Position numbers and translations under genes: made by a program. A DNA stretch of 15,000 nucleotides from NCBI GenBank assembly GCA_012295275.1, contig CM022666.1:4025387-4040386 (forward strand), written 5' to 3'. Position 1 is the stretch's first letter. Each line of letters starts with the position of its first letter. Below, piece by piece: positions 1 to 8,744 of this stretch. The notes under the pieces were generated by a model. The model was not told the origin of the DNA. It made no database searches and saw nothing but the letters and a program-made list of their open reading frames with translations. Origin of the DNA: Chrysomallon squamiferum (Eukaryota; Mollusca; Gastropoda; Neomphalida; Peltospiridae).

Positions 1-570
1 ATGAGGGAGGATACACTGACTTACTTTTAAGGGAGGAGAGACTGACTTACTTTTTAGGGAGGATACACTGACTTACTTATGAGGGAGGATACACTGACTT
101 ACTTTTTAGGGAGGAGAGACTGACTTACTTTTTAGGGAGGAGACACTGACTTACTTATGAGGGAGGATACACTGACTTACTTATGAGGGAGGATACACTG
201 ACTTACTTTTAAGGGAGGAGACACTGACTTACTTATGAGGGAGGAGACACTGACTTACTTATGAGGGAGGATACACTGACTTACTTTTAAGGCAGGATAC
301 ATGGACTTACTTTTAAGGGAGGAGACACTGACTTACTTTTTAGGGAGGAGACACTGACTTACTTATGAGGGAGGGTACACTGACTTACTTATGAGGGAGG
401 ATACACTGACTTACTTATGAGGGAGGGTACACTGACTTACTTATGAGGGAGGATACACTGACTTACTTATGATGGAGGATACACTGACTTACTTATGAGG
501 GAGGGTACACTGACTTACTTATGAGGGAGGGTACACTGACTTACTTATGAGGGAGGATACACTGACTTAC
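1..570 (-). repeat. 26-bp intronic minisatellite carrying a 5' splice donor in every unit
   Basis: I count 22 tandem copies of a unit of about 26 bp, with the array running off the left edge. Each unit contains the plus-strand core ACTGACTTAC (one copy reads ATGGACTTAC), which on the transcribed minus strand is GTAAGTCAGT. Variation lies mainly in the spacer: TATGA, TTTAA or TTTTA before GGGAGG, and GATAC, GAGAC, GAGAG or GGTAC after it. The array abuts the Walker A exon, and the copy at 561-570 supplies that exon's real donor. Because GTAAGT is kept in all 22 units, the intron holds at least 21 further donor-like sites. Reading from the exon into the array meets a stop after nine sense codons, so retention of the array would truncate the protein. 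The array probably grew out of the exon-intron boundary; that origin is an inference. Confidence 0.97.
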
Positions 571-660
571 TTTCCCAGCCCCTACAGGGCCTATCACAGC
601 CACAAGTTCCCCAGGCAGAACCTCCACTGAAATGTTCTCCAGCGTGTTCTGTTCCACCTT
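571..660 (-). CDS. ABCC4-like: ABCC4-like transporter, exon with NBD1 N-terminus and Walker A (partial gene)
   Basis: Thirty codons, phase 0 at both ends, begin KVEQNTLENISVEV and finish PGELVAVIGPVGAGK. The last seven residues are a perfect ABCC-type NBD1 Walker A motif up to its catalytic lysine; the following serine or threonine must open the next exon, outside the window. The preceding strand and the PGELVAVIGPVGAGK stretch closely resemble ABCC4/MRP4 NBD1, which binds ATP at the cytoplasmic face to power export. The acceptor is TGTCTTTCAG at 670-661. The donor is AAA|GTAAGT, with GT at 570-569, much the strongest donor in the window. It lies inside the first unit of the 26-bp minisatellite. 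The exon follows the linker exon after a 1018-nt intron and joins it in frame (KWDK then KVEQ). Family assignment is secure; the choice of ABCC4 over its close relatives is likely, not proven. Confidence 0.93.
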
Positions 661-766
661 CTGAAAGACACAAATAACATCTTACTGTTTACAGCAGAAT
701 ATATTAATAAAAGAAATCAATATTGTATGTGTTACTTTATGTGTATCTATATCTATATATATCTAT

Positions 767-818
767 ACACACACACGCACGCACGCACACACACACACAC
801 ACACACAAACAAACACAC
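767..818. repeat. CA microsatellite with GCAC interruptions
   Basis: An alternating CA run is interrupted by GCAC units near 776-786 and ends in CAAACAAACACACA. It reads as UG in the transcript. It lies about 110 nt upstream of the Walker A exon acceptor in transcript order. Confidence 0.95.
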
Positions 819-1062
819 ATCTGCAACATATATAATATATATATGTATGTATGTATATGTAAGTTCTTTTTTAGTTAGTTTTTTTTAAGGAATTATTTTC
901 CTTTTATCATTAAAAAAAGATCTATTTAAATATGTTTTGAGGAACTCTAAAGACAGAACAAACATTGCATAAACAAGATATATATAAATATATATTAAAT
1001 ATACATATATACACACACAGAAAATATCCTATTCAGTTGGTAAAGTCACATATGTATAGAAT

Positions 1063-1358
1063 ATGAACCATATTTATGCATATGTCACACGTGCATGCAT
1101 ATTTTTACATATTTTTACATACACACATATATATATAATCTCTCTCTCACATATTGGGTATATATATATATATACATATATATATATGTATATGTCACAT
1201 GTGCATGCATATTTTTACATATTTTTACAAACACACATATATATAATCTCTCTCTCTCACACACACATATTGGGTATATATCTATATATATATAAAACCA
1301 CACACACACACTGTAAGGTGTACAATACATGTATATATTTTTACATATACATATATAT

Positions 1359-1455
<97 letters not shown>

Positions 1456-1615
1456 GTCTCTCTCTCTCTGTGTCTCTGTCTGTGTCTCTGTCTGTGTCTC
1501 TCTCTCTGTCTGTGTCTCTCTCTCTCTCTCTCTCTCACATATTGGGTATTACATTATATAGATGTATATATATAACCACACACTCACACTTTAAGGTGTA
1601 CAATACATGTACATA
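1063..1615. repeat. Partial tandem duplications with expanded TA, CA and CT tracts
   Basis: A block containing CATGCATATTTTTACATAT, then TATAATCTCTCT, then CACATATTGGGTAT occurs near 1090-1160 and 1200-1280. A third, partial version, keeping the ATATTTTTACATAT part, spans 1333-1550 and its CT segment has grown to about 174 nt. A trailing segment, CACAC..TAAGGTGTACAATACATGTA, occurs near 1300-1335 and again at 1575-1612. The region therefore arose by duplication of a block of about 110 bp or more, followed by uneven microsatellite growth. Confidence 0.8.
1363..1536. repeat. Long CT microsatellite (GA in the transcript)
   Basis: A pure CT run covers about 1363-1449, followed by CT with GTCT and TGTCTCTG interruptions to 1536. 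The minus-strand transcript reads GAGAGA here. A complementary tract (UC in the transcript) exists at 3981-4040 in the preceding intron. Confidence 0.97.
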
Positions 1616-1678
1616 TTCTGATTACACAGAAACAATGGACTTTTATGAAGCTAGGACCAAATAAAAATGGTGACAAAC

Positions 1679-1795
1679 CTTGTCCCACTTTGCTGTGACA
1701 TTGCTCATCTTGACAAAACAGTCTGCGTCTTTCTCGGGAATGTTGCGATGAACAACTGAAGTGTTTTGTTCTATTTCTTCAAGCATCAGAAATGT
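1679..1795 (-). CDS. ABCC4-like: ABCC4-like transporter, linker exon between TM6 and NBD1
   Basis: Thirty-nine codons, phase 0 at both ends, begin TFLMLEEIEQN and end VKMSNVTAKWDK. In ABCC4-type proteins the end of TM6 runs into a short sequence of the form RRIxTFLLLxE, then a variable linker, then the first NBD1 strand with a WDK-like motif. This exon supplies TFLMLEE, the linker and KWDK in that order. The acceptor is TTGTTGCAG at 1804-1796; the donor is AAG|GTTTGT, which is suboptimal. It is the common downstream partner of all three alternative exons A, B and C. An AAT tract lies about 30 nt upstream of its acceptor. Being a multiple of three nucleotides, it could be skipped without a frameshift, at the cost of the TMD1-NBD1 linker. 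Confidence 0.92.
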
Positions 1796-1825
1796 CTGCA
1801 ACAAAAACCCAAGCAATAATTAGTC

Positions 1826-1894
1826 GTAGTAGTAATAATAATAATAATAATAACATTAATAATAATAATAATAATAATAGTAATAACAATAATT

Positions 1895-1983
<89 letters not shown>
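1826..1983. repeat. AAT trinucleotide microsatellite beside the linker exon acceptor
   Basis: About 50 AAT units are interrupted by AACATT and AGT variants. In the transcript this is an AUU-rich tract ending about 30 nt upstream of the linker exon's acceptor, so it sits where the branch point and polypyrimidine tract would lie. Open frames of poly-Asn or poly-Ile here are repeat artefacts. Confidence 0.96.
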
Positions 1984-1984
<1 letters not shown>

Positions 1985-2036
1985 TATGTCAGGGAGTTCA
2001 AAATAGTAGTCCCCTTCCATCTTAAAATAAAAACAA

Positions 2037-2182
2037 AAGAAACCCCTTATACTTAAAAAATAATAAAAAAATAAATAATAATAAAATAGATAAATCAAAA
2101 TAATAAACAAACAAATAAAAAATAAAATAAAATAAATAAAAACAATTAAAATTTAAAAAATAATAATAATATAAATGAATAA

Positions 2183-2221
<39 letters not shown>

Positions 2222-2275
2222 ACAAAAATAATAAACAAATAAGTAATTAAATAAAATAAATAAAATTTAAATAAT
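2037..2275. repeat. AT-rich low-complexity block with AAAT tetranucleotide run
   Basis: The block is almost entirely A and T. A clean AAAT run covers about 2181-2221, surrounded by irregular AATA, AAAT and AACA units. No coding potential. Confidence 0.9.
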
Positions 2276-3730
2276 AATAAAGGCAGGTGCAAAAACTAAA
2301 TGTTTGTAATAAAATACATTTTTCAATAAAGGCTTATATTTTACATATAAAAGAAGCAATTACATCACTTTTTTTTAAACTGAAATTTGCCATGAATAAT
2401 AATAATAAATTCACATACACACACATAAAAAAAAAAGAAAAAAAAGAAACAAATTAGAGATCAGATTATTTCAGATGTTATTTATTTAAAAACCATTGTT
2501 GGAATAATTATAACTGATTAAATATCAACAATAAGGAATCTTTTACGTGCACTTTTCAATACAAACAGGGCAGAATTTTATACACGATTTGTGGGAAGCA
2601 GAATTAAAATAGTCTACAAGTGTTTACAAATTTGTATTTATACTTTACGTGCAATTGAGGGAGCACATACGAAATGATACAACTACCTTTGATGATATTA
2701 CTAAATATATGAATACTTACAAATACATTTAACATGTATATACACATTTAATATACACATTTAATATATATATATATGCACTTTTAATAAACACATTTAA
2801 CACATATTCACACACACACAATACTACCCTATCCAAATATATCTATAAAAACATTTAAAAAATGAAATAAAGTAAAATAATAAGAATTTGATATTTGAAA
2901 ACAATAAGTTATAAATATTTTAACATTTGATTGTATATTGTTTTTTTAATTTTTATTTAAATATTTTTTTTATAATTTTGTGTGTGAGTGTATGTGTGTG
3001 TGTTTTAATTTAAATTAAAAACAAACAAATAAACAAAATAACACTGGTAAATGGTAAGAAAAAATATATAATTCAACAACATCAAAATAAAGAATTAAAA
3101 ATATGTTTTAATCTGATTACATTTTAAGTTCTAAACAGTAAAATTTTGTTAGCATCCACAATTTTTAACTTACAAAATAACTTTGCAAAAATTAAAAAAA
3201 AAAAAAAAAAAAAGCCATCAAATTAACAATTCTGTAAGTATTATTAATAAAAAAAAACTTACTTATAAAGTTATTATTTTATAATGGAACAGCCCTAAAA
3301 ACAATAATGATCAAATTCAATACAAACAAACATTAACAGGATCTGAAGATTGAAACGTAAATAATTTTGCTAAAAATGTTGGTTTAATTAAGTAGGGCTA
3401 ATTGTATTAATATTCTATTAGCCATAAAAATTTATTAAAAAAAACAACACTTAATCCGTCATTGATATTTAATACTGTTTTTATAGTCCCAGAAATGACA
3501 CCACATACCAGACTTTGCTAAAAAAATAATATAAAAATAAAAATAATAGTCTATCAATATTTATATAGTATAATAGTGTGCATGTGTTTGTGAATACATT
3601 TCTTTATGAAGAAATTGTGTACATTTAGGCATAAGTGCAAATTTATATATGAGGGTGTGTGAACATGCATATTAATGTGAGCTTCTTTTTTAACATATAT
3701 GAATTTTATATACATACATATATATATATG

Positions 3731-3746
3731 CACACAGACACACACA

Positions 3747-3785
<39 letters not shown>
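3731..3785. repeat. CA microsatellite
   Basis: CACACAGACACACACACTCTCT is followed by an uninterrupted CA run of about 34 nt. It reads as UG in the transcript and lies inside the exon C to linker intron. Confidence 0.95.
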
Positions 3786-3789
<4 letters not shown>

Positions 3790-3960
3790 ATGTATCATTT
3801 GATCTGCAAATGTTTAATTTATGATAAAATTAAATGAAGTATTCAGGTTTAATTAAAAGAAAGAACTTAAAATAAAATGTTTTTTTTTGGTTTTTTTCTT
3901 AATAGAGTAACTTAATAGGCAGCAAACAAAATGAAATAAAATCATAAAACAGTGAGAAGA

Positions 3961-3976
3961 AGGGGAGGGAGGGAGG

Positions 3977-4042
<66 letters not shown>
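3961..4042. repeat. GGGA then GA microsatellite (UC in the transcript)
   Basis: A short GGGA run (about 3961-3980) leads into 30 uninterrupted GA units (3981-4040). The transcript reads UCUCUC. It can pair with the GA-reading tract at 1363-1536, on the other side of the linker exon. Confidence 0.97.
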
Positions 4043-4044
<2 letters not shown>

Positions 4045-4201
4045 CAAAGCAAATTAATATAAAGAAAAGAAGAAGTGAAAGGATACAGAAAAAGAGGTTT
4101 AAATTGTGATACTGTAAACCAAATCAGTTAACAAAAGACTTTTTAATTAGCATATAGTTATTACTTTTTTAAATTTGAGATTTTGACAAAACCATATCCA
4201 G

Positions 4202-4400
4202 TGACTTATTATTATTATTATTATTATTACAAAATGTTAAGTTATTTTTATTTTAGGTGAATTTATTAGTTATTTTTTTTATTTTATCTGAATTTATTAG
4301 TTATTTTTGTATTTCACATGATATTACTTTCCTAAATCATCCATAAATGTTTATTTAATTATTATAAATATTATATATATATATATATATTTGTGTTTTT
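4202..4400. repeat. Short TTA run, 35-bp direct duplication and TA run
   Basis: A TTA run covers 4205-4229. GAATTTATTAGTTATTTTT occurs twice about 33 bp apart (near 4259 and 4291). A TA run covers about 4373-4390. These are minor intronic low-complexity elements. Confidence 0.75.
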
Positions 4401-4483
4401 TTTGTTTTGTTTTGTTGTTTTTTAAATGTTGTTATTTCTTAAATCATCCAGAATTTTTGTATTCTTCTTTTGGTGATGCATAA

Positions 4484-4521
4484 AAAAAAAAAAATAATAA
4501 TAATAATAATAAAATAATAAT

Positions 4522-4563
<42 letters not shown>

Positions 4564-4735
4564 TAAATAATAAATAAATATATATATATAAATAAATAAA
4601 TATAGATAGATATATATAGATATATAGATATATAAATAAATAAATAAATAAATAAATATATATATATAGATATATATAGATATATATATATATAAATAAA
4701 TAAATAAATTAATATATATAGATATATATAAATAC
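4484..4735. repeat. Compound A, AAT and ATAA/GATA microsatellite just downstream of exon C
   Basis: An A run of 12 is followed by AAT units to about 4563, then by mixed AAAT, TATA and TAGATA units to 4735. In transcript order it lies about 45 nt beyond the exon C donor. The long frame read through it on the minus strand is exon C extended into repeat and is not coding past position 4780. Confidence 0.93.
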
Positions 4736-4779
4736 ACAAAGGCTGAGCTAAGAATCGAATAAGAAGACAGTTCAAGTAC

Positions 4780-5035
4780 CCTAATTCTGGAAATGCTGAC
4801 TAGAACCTCTGACGAGGCTGCTATGGTAGCAGACATCCGAATAACCATTAACCTAGCCACGTGGTGGAAAATCAGCATCATCATAAAAATACACCTAGCC
4901 CGAAAATTCTCTTTCTCGTCAGCGAGAATGAACGCAAGAACGGCCGTGAAAATCATGAATCGAAATCCGTCAAAACCCAGGCTCAGGTTCACACTCCTCG
5001 CCTGCTTGCGGAGGATCACCTGTTTAATTTCCTTC
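4780..5035 (-). CDS. ABCC4-like: ABCC4-like transporter, alternative TM5-TM6 exon C
   Basis: The exon is 256 nt: one base completing a split codon, then 85 codons from KEIKQVILRKQARSV to LVSISRIR, ending at a codon boundary. Residues about 21-38 form a hydrophobic helix (TM5), 39-47 a very charged outer loop (DEKENFRAR), and 48-70 a second helix (TM6) with two arginines. The opening KEI and closing SISRIR resemble the corresponding KEI and SIRRI positions of ABCC4, and the end splices in frame to TFLMLEE. Acceptor: CTGTTTCAG. Donor: AGG|GTACTT, weak. No stop interrupts the frame and G+C is well above the flanks, which argues for a maintained exon. If joined after another alternative exon it reads E-G-N-stop. 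It is the most distal of the three and nearest the linker exon. Confidence 0.88.
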
Positions 5036-5110
5036 CTGAAACAGTCAGGATCAAAAATGATGAACGTTTATTCTTATTTAGGCCATTTTTTATCTTTTTT
5101 ATAACTGACG

Positions 5111-5250
5111 TTTTTATAATATGGTGGCCAAGAATTAGCTGTATTTTGTTCAAATTTTTTTTTTTTTTTTATCTGATTTTTTTTTATAATATGGTGGCCA
5201 ATAAATGAAGCTGTATTTTGTTCAAATTTTTTTTTTTTTTTTTTTATTTT
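5111..5250. repeat. 70-bp tandem duplication ending in T tracts
   Basis: TTTTTATAATATGGTGGCCA starts at 5111 and again at 5181. Each copy continues through AGCTGTATTTTGTTCAAA into a T run. The copies differ by a few substitutions and small indels. Confidence 0.92.
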
Positions 5251-5342
5251 ATCAAGTTATAACTGAAAGATATTCCTTTTTAAAAAATATCGTAATTCAG
5301 TTAATTTAAAAAAATGTTTCAGTTCTATTAAACTTCTTAATA

Positions 5343-5368
5343 AAGGTATATATATATATATATATATG
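5343..5368. repeat. TA microsatellite
   Basis: An alternating TA run of about 24 nt in the B-C intron. Confidence 0.85.
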
Positions 5369-5714
5369 TATAAAAGTAGTTATACATAAAGCTGAAGTGT
5401 ATATATACTGTATATAGAAACCAGGATATATGCAAAGTTTTGAGGGTAACAGTCATGGAGAAAAAGGGAACAAAGTCGATAAGATAAAGAAAATTAATTC
5501 TAAAAAATAACTGCGCTTCGATATTATGTATGTAGCCTACATTTTGATTTTTTTTTTAAAAAGCAATCAATATTATCATCATCATCATCATCATTAATAT
5601 TTAAACTTTTCAACTTTAGAAATATAAATAAAATATTGTCATAGGAGTAGGTAACTGTACAATTATAAGAAAACAACCCAAGTATTAAATGTCAAGAGAA
5701 TACTGTTATAAAAA

Positions 5715-5887
5715 CACATATAAATGAACAAACACAAACAATCTATATGTTTTAATCCGGAACAAATCATTCACTATATAAACACAGAAACACCAAAAAT
5801 CTATGTGTTTTAATCCAGAACAAATCATTCACTATATAAACACACAAACACAAACAATCTATGTGCTTTAAGTCCACAACAAATCAT
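5715..5887. repeat. 58-bp tandem repeat, three copies
   Basis: The phrase ATCTATRTGTTTTAATCC begins at 5741 and 5799, with a diverged form at 5857, giving a 58-bp period. The copies share AACAAATCATTCACTATATAA and AACACA-rich segments. The third copy is the most diverged. Confidence 0.9.
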
Positions 5888-5939
5888 AAACTTGCAGGCA
5901 GCATGCACACTTTTTCCAAGAACTTAAATTAGGAATATA

Positions 5940-6015
5940 AATGTGTTGTGTGTGCACGTGTTTGTTGTCTGTCTGTGTGCATGTGCATGTGCATATTTGT
6001 TGTGTGTGTATGTGC
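5940..6015. repeat. TG-rich imperfect microsatellite
   Basis: Imperfect TG, GTCT and TGCATG units. In the transcript this reads CA-rich, the opposite sense to the CA-rich block at 7983-8165 in the neighbouring A-B intron. Confidence 0.85.
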
Positions 6016-6344
6016 TTTGCATGAAGAATGAAAAGAAAATAAGCACTAATAAGATATGTGACAAAGCAGCTGATCTATATGTGCTCTATTAAAGCTGCTT
6101 TCTAATAATAATAATAACAACAACAACAATAATACTAATAACAGCAATAATAATAATAACAATAATTACAGATTAATGATGTTAGGGCTATTCTGAATCA
6201 TAATCAACAATTATTTCCCTTCGTTGAGTTATTTTAAGAACTTACTGTTTATACAACCTTTTTAATCCTTTTAATCTTTCAAAATGAATCCTTTATGCTT
6301 ACTTCCAAGTTATATTGTAATCCTTTCTATCACAATTTAATAAT

Positions 6345-6345
<1 letters not shown>

Positions 6346-6373
<28 letters not shown>
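6346..6373. repeat. T28 homopolymer
   Basis: Twenty-eight consecutive T residues, reading as poly-A in the transcript, in the B-C intron. No transposon body is recognisable next to it. Confidence 0.9.
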
Positions 6374-6377
<4 letters not shown>

Positions 6378-6856
6378 CTATCTCAACATACAATAATTTA
6401 TGGATGATACTTCAACTACATCAATCCTAGATCAATCCTAGCTTCTTCCCATTCTTTTAGTAACAAAGGCTGAAGTATTCCAAAAATATCTATGGGAAGG
6501 TGCACATTAAAGATTCCTTGTTGCTAATGGGCGGAAAAAAAATCAAACAATATGCCAGATAATTGTAGATTACAAAAATATGTTGAGTATATAATAAATA
6601 AAATATTTCTTCATTCTTCCAGTTTTAACCTTCTATTTACAAGTCTCTGTTGTAATCTCTCTCATATATGGAAATAAAATTCAACCCTTTTTATTACATC
6701 TATAAAAAAAACTTATATATATGTCATCTAAAATGCTCACTGCCCATTTTTTTAACCCTTTTTTAATCACAGGTACCTAATCAAAATTAGTTAAAAAATG
6801 TTCAAAAAGCATTCTTTTAAACATCTTTTAAAATAGGAGAACGTTCGTTCCATTAC

Positions 6857-7112
6857 CTTTACTCGTTTTACCGTTCTGGACAGGTCTCCTATGTTAGCAG
6901 CCATTATGAACATAACGCCCCACAACGTGTACGTCATCAAATGAACGTAGGAGACGACGATGTAGAGATGCTGCGGCTGCATTCCTTTACTATAACTAAA
7001 AATACACATCGTCACCACGACAACGAACATTACGACACGATGACCTATGACCCAAACGCTGGCAAGCATCGCTGAACAACGACTGCTAGCCATGACAACA
7101 TGGGCTTCTTTT
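6857..7112 (-). CDS. ABCC4-like: ABCC4-like transporter, alternative TM5-TM6 exon B
   Basis: The exon is 256 nt: one base, then 85 codons from KEAHVVMASSRCSAM to GDLSRTVKRVK. It has the same length and phases as exon C. Residues about 24-40 (HRVVMFVVVVTMCIFSY) form TM5, 41-49 a short polar loop (SKGMQPQHL), and 50-72 TM6. The closing RTVKRVK occupies the place of SIRRI before TFLMLEE. Acceptor: CTCTTCTTACAG. Donor: AAG|GTAATG, weak. An arginine present in TM6 of exons A and C, and in ABCC4 as I recall it, is absent; the corresponding segment is HLMTYTLWG. If spliced after exon A the frame shifts and reaches TAG at codon 9. This is the most divergent version, so its assignment rests on topology, phase, length, position and the open frame more than on sequence identity. 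Confidence 0.83.
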
Positions 7113-7156
7113 CTGTAAGAAGAGTGGAAAACAGGCTGCTGATGGTTGCAATGAAA

Positions 7157-7345
7157 TGACGACGACGATGATGATGATGATGATGTTAATTATTAGTAAT
7201 AATAACAATAGTAATATAATAAGTGTAATAATAATTATAATAATAATAATAATAATAATACTCTTATCAGTAATAATAATAATAATAATATTAATAGTTT
7301 TAATAATAACAAATAATAATAATGACGATGACGATGACTGTAATA
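7157..7345. repeat. GAC/GAT then AAT trinucleotide cluster upstream of exon B
   Basis: ACGACGACGATGATGATG (about 7157-7185) is followed by interrupted AAT units to about 7323 and then GATGACGATGACGATG. In the transcript this lies about 45 nt upstream of the exon B acceptor. Confidence 0.92.
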
Positions 7346-7982
7346 ATGATAATAAATGGCAAGAAACCACAGATTAAAATGAAATAAAGAAAATAATAAA
7401 TAAATATTTTATCCACTTTTAAAATAAAGATCCCATAATTTAATATTCAATGAAGAGATGGTAAAATTTTAACAGAACAGTAACCTAACAGAATATAATG
7501 AAGTGAAAAATGGGGTCAGTGTGCTTATTCTGAGGTGGTGAAGCAAAATTCCAGTGTACAATAATAAAAAAAAAATGAAAAAAAAGGCCTTCACACAAAT
7601 GCACTACAAACATTTTGAGAACAAAGCTAAAAAACAAACAAACAAAAAAACCACAATAAAAAAAAAAAGGAAGAAAAAAGAAACAAAGAAAAAAAGGGGA
7701 AGAAGACTGACTATATACTGAAGATATTAGAACCAAGGTGCCAAGCAAAAATATTCTAACTACACTGTTAATCATATATGTTTTCAGTTGAAGCAGACAT
7801 ATATATATATATTGAGCAATAAAGTTAAAACGTGATAAATGTGTTAATAGTGTTAGTACAGTACAGTAATGGTCCTTCCACCATGATGGCAAAAAGCAAG
7901 TTAAATCTAAAGCAGACTTTTTTTTATTTTGTTTTATTTATTTAATTTTTTTTTTTTTTTTTAAAGTTTTTCCATTTTTGTT

Positions 7983-8165
7983 ACATATACATACAAATAT
8001 ACACATGCACAAATATACAAATATACACACACAAAAACACACATACACACATATATATATACAAACACAACACACATATATACAAACACACAACACACAC
8101 ATACGCGCGCGCACATATACATACACACACACATATACACACATACATACATACACATATATATT
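7983..8165. repeat. CA/TA-rich microsatellite block
   Basis: Imperfect ACAC, ACAT and ATATAT units with CGCGCGCG at 8104-8111. It reads UG/UA-rich in the transcript. The cysteine- and valine-rich minus-strand frames across it are repeat artefacts. Confidence 0.93.
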
Positions 8166-8744
8166 TTTTTGTTTGTTTTGTTGTTGTTGTTGTTTAGTCA
8201 TGATTAATTAGCATATATAATTATTGGGTACACAGCTGACCTTGTCCCAACACCACATTTTACAAAGTCTATGGAACATCTTACCCTATCAATGAAAAGT
8301 GCATATACAGATTCCTTGCTTAATTTACATAAAAATTACATTTTTATGTGACTGAGCTAAGAGAATCCAATTTGGAAATAATGTCTCATCTTAGTTTAAT
8401 ATGGTTTAATATTTCTTTATCATCAAAATTTATTTCCAAATCTACTGTATATTTCAAACAAAACAAAGCCTTTTAAAAAAAAAGAAGATAAAAAACAAAG
8501 ACAAAAACAAAAAAACAACTAAAATGTTGTTTATATTTCTTAATACAAGATTTTTTAAAACAAATCAACAGATAACAAAATAAAAAACCCATCAAATAAA
8601 CAGAAAAAATCATTTATATTTTATTAACATAAAATTAACACAAATTTATAATTTTTTTAAAAATAAGAAAACATAGAAGAAGAAAAAAAAAAGAAAAAAA
8701 ACCAACAACAGTGCATTCATTTTTTTTTTTTTTTTTTTACTAAC

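Larger units (their letters stand above)
661..1678 (-). other. Intron between linker exon and Walker A exon
   Basis: This 1018-nt intron is bounded by a GTTTGT donor (1678-1673) and a TTTCAG acceptor (666-661). It holds a CA tract, TA-rich stretches, a family of partial duplications and a very long CT tract (GA in the RNA), listed separately. No coding exon is visible in it. Open frames across 1063-1664 are products of the dinucleotide repeats. Confidence 0.85.
1796..4779 (-). other. Intron between alternative exon C and the linker exon
   Basis: This 2984-nt intron begins at donor GTACTT (4779 downwards) and ends at the TTGCAG acceptor (1801-1796). It is extremely AT-rich and carries AAT, AAAT, CA, GA and TA tracts. 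I looked for a further copy of the TM5-TM6 exon or other ABC-like coding sequence and saw none. The stretch 2280-3560 holds only AT-rich unique sequence with short A and T runs. Confidence 0.8.
5036..6856 (-). other. Intron between alternative exons B and C
   Basis: This 1821-nt intron is bounded by GTAATG (6856 downwards) and CTGTTTCAG (ending at 5036). It contains a 70-bp duplication, a 58-bp triplication, a TG-rich tract, scattered AAT/AAC units near 6103-6170 and a T28 run. No coding sequence is visible. It is far too long for steric interference between adjacent splice sites to explain exclusive splicing. Confidence 0.8.
7113..8744 (-). other. Intron between alternative exons A and B
   Basis: This 1632-nt intron starts with GTTAGT (8744 downwards) and ends in CTTACAG (7119-7113). 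It holds a GAC/GAT/AAT cluster close to the exon B acceptor and a CA/TA-rich block at 7983-8165. A 135-codon minus-strand frame at 7485-7892 is T-rich and hydrophobic without any family resemblance. The stretch 8220-8740 is unique AT-rich sequence with A and T runs. Confidence 0.8.

Noticed and set aside
1-570. CRISPR-like array
   Set aside because: Units are contiguous 26-bp repeats with no unique spacers, inside a eukaryotic intron.
1063-1664. Tyr/His- and Leu/Ser-rich frames on both strands
   Set aside because: Translations of TA, CA and CT repeats.
1786-2225. Poly-Asn, poly-Ile and poly-Tyr frames
   Set aside because: Translations of AAT and AAAT microsatellites.
4444-4779. Extension of the exon C reading frame beyond 4780 into poly-Tyr/Ile sequence
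   Set aside because: The frame passes a GT donor and enters AAT/ATAA microsatellite; ABCC4 similarity stops exactly at the donor.
4793-5208. Plus-strand frames of 103 and 115 codons opposite exon C
   Set aside because: They are shadows of exon C on the other strand and continue into T-rich intron.
7485-7892. 135-codon minus-strand frame with hydrophobic composition
   Set aside because: Driven by A/T runs, rich in Phe and Leu, no family resemblance, low G+C like the introns, and no fit to the cassette exon pattern.
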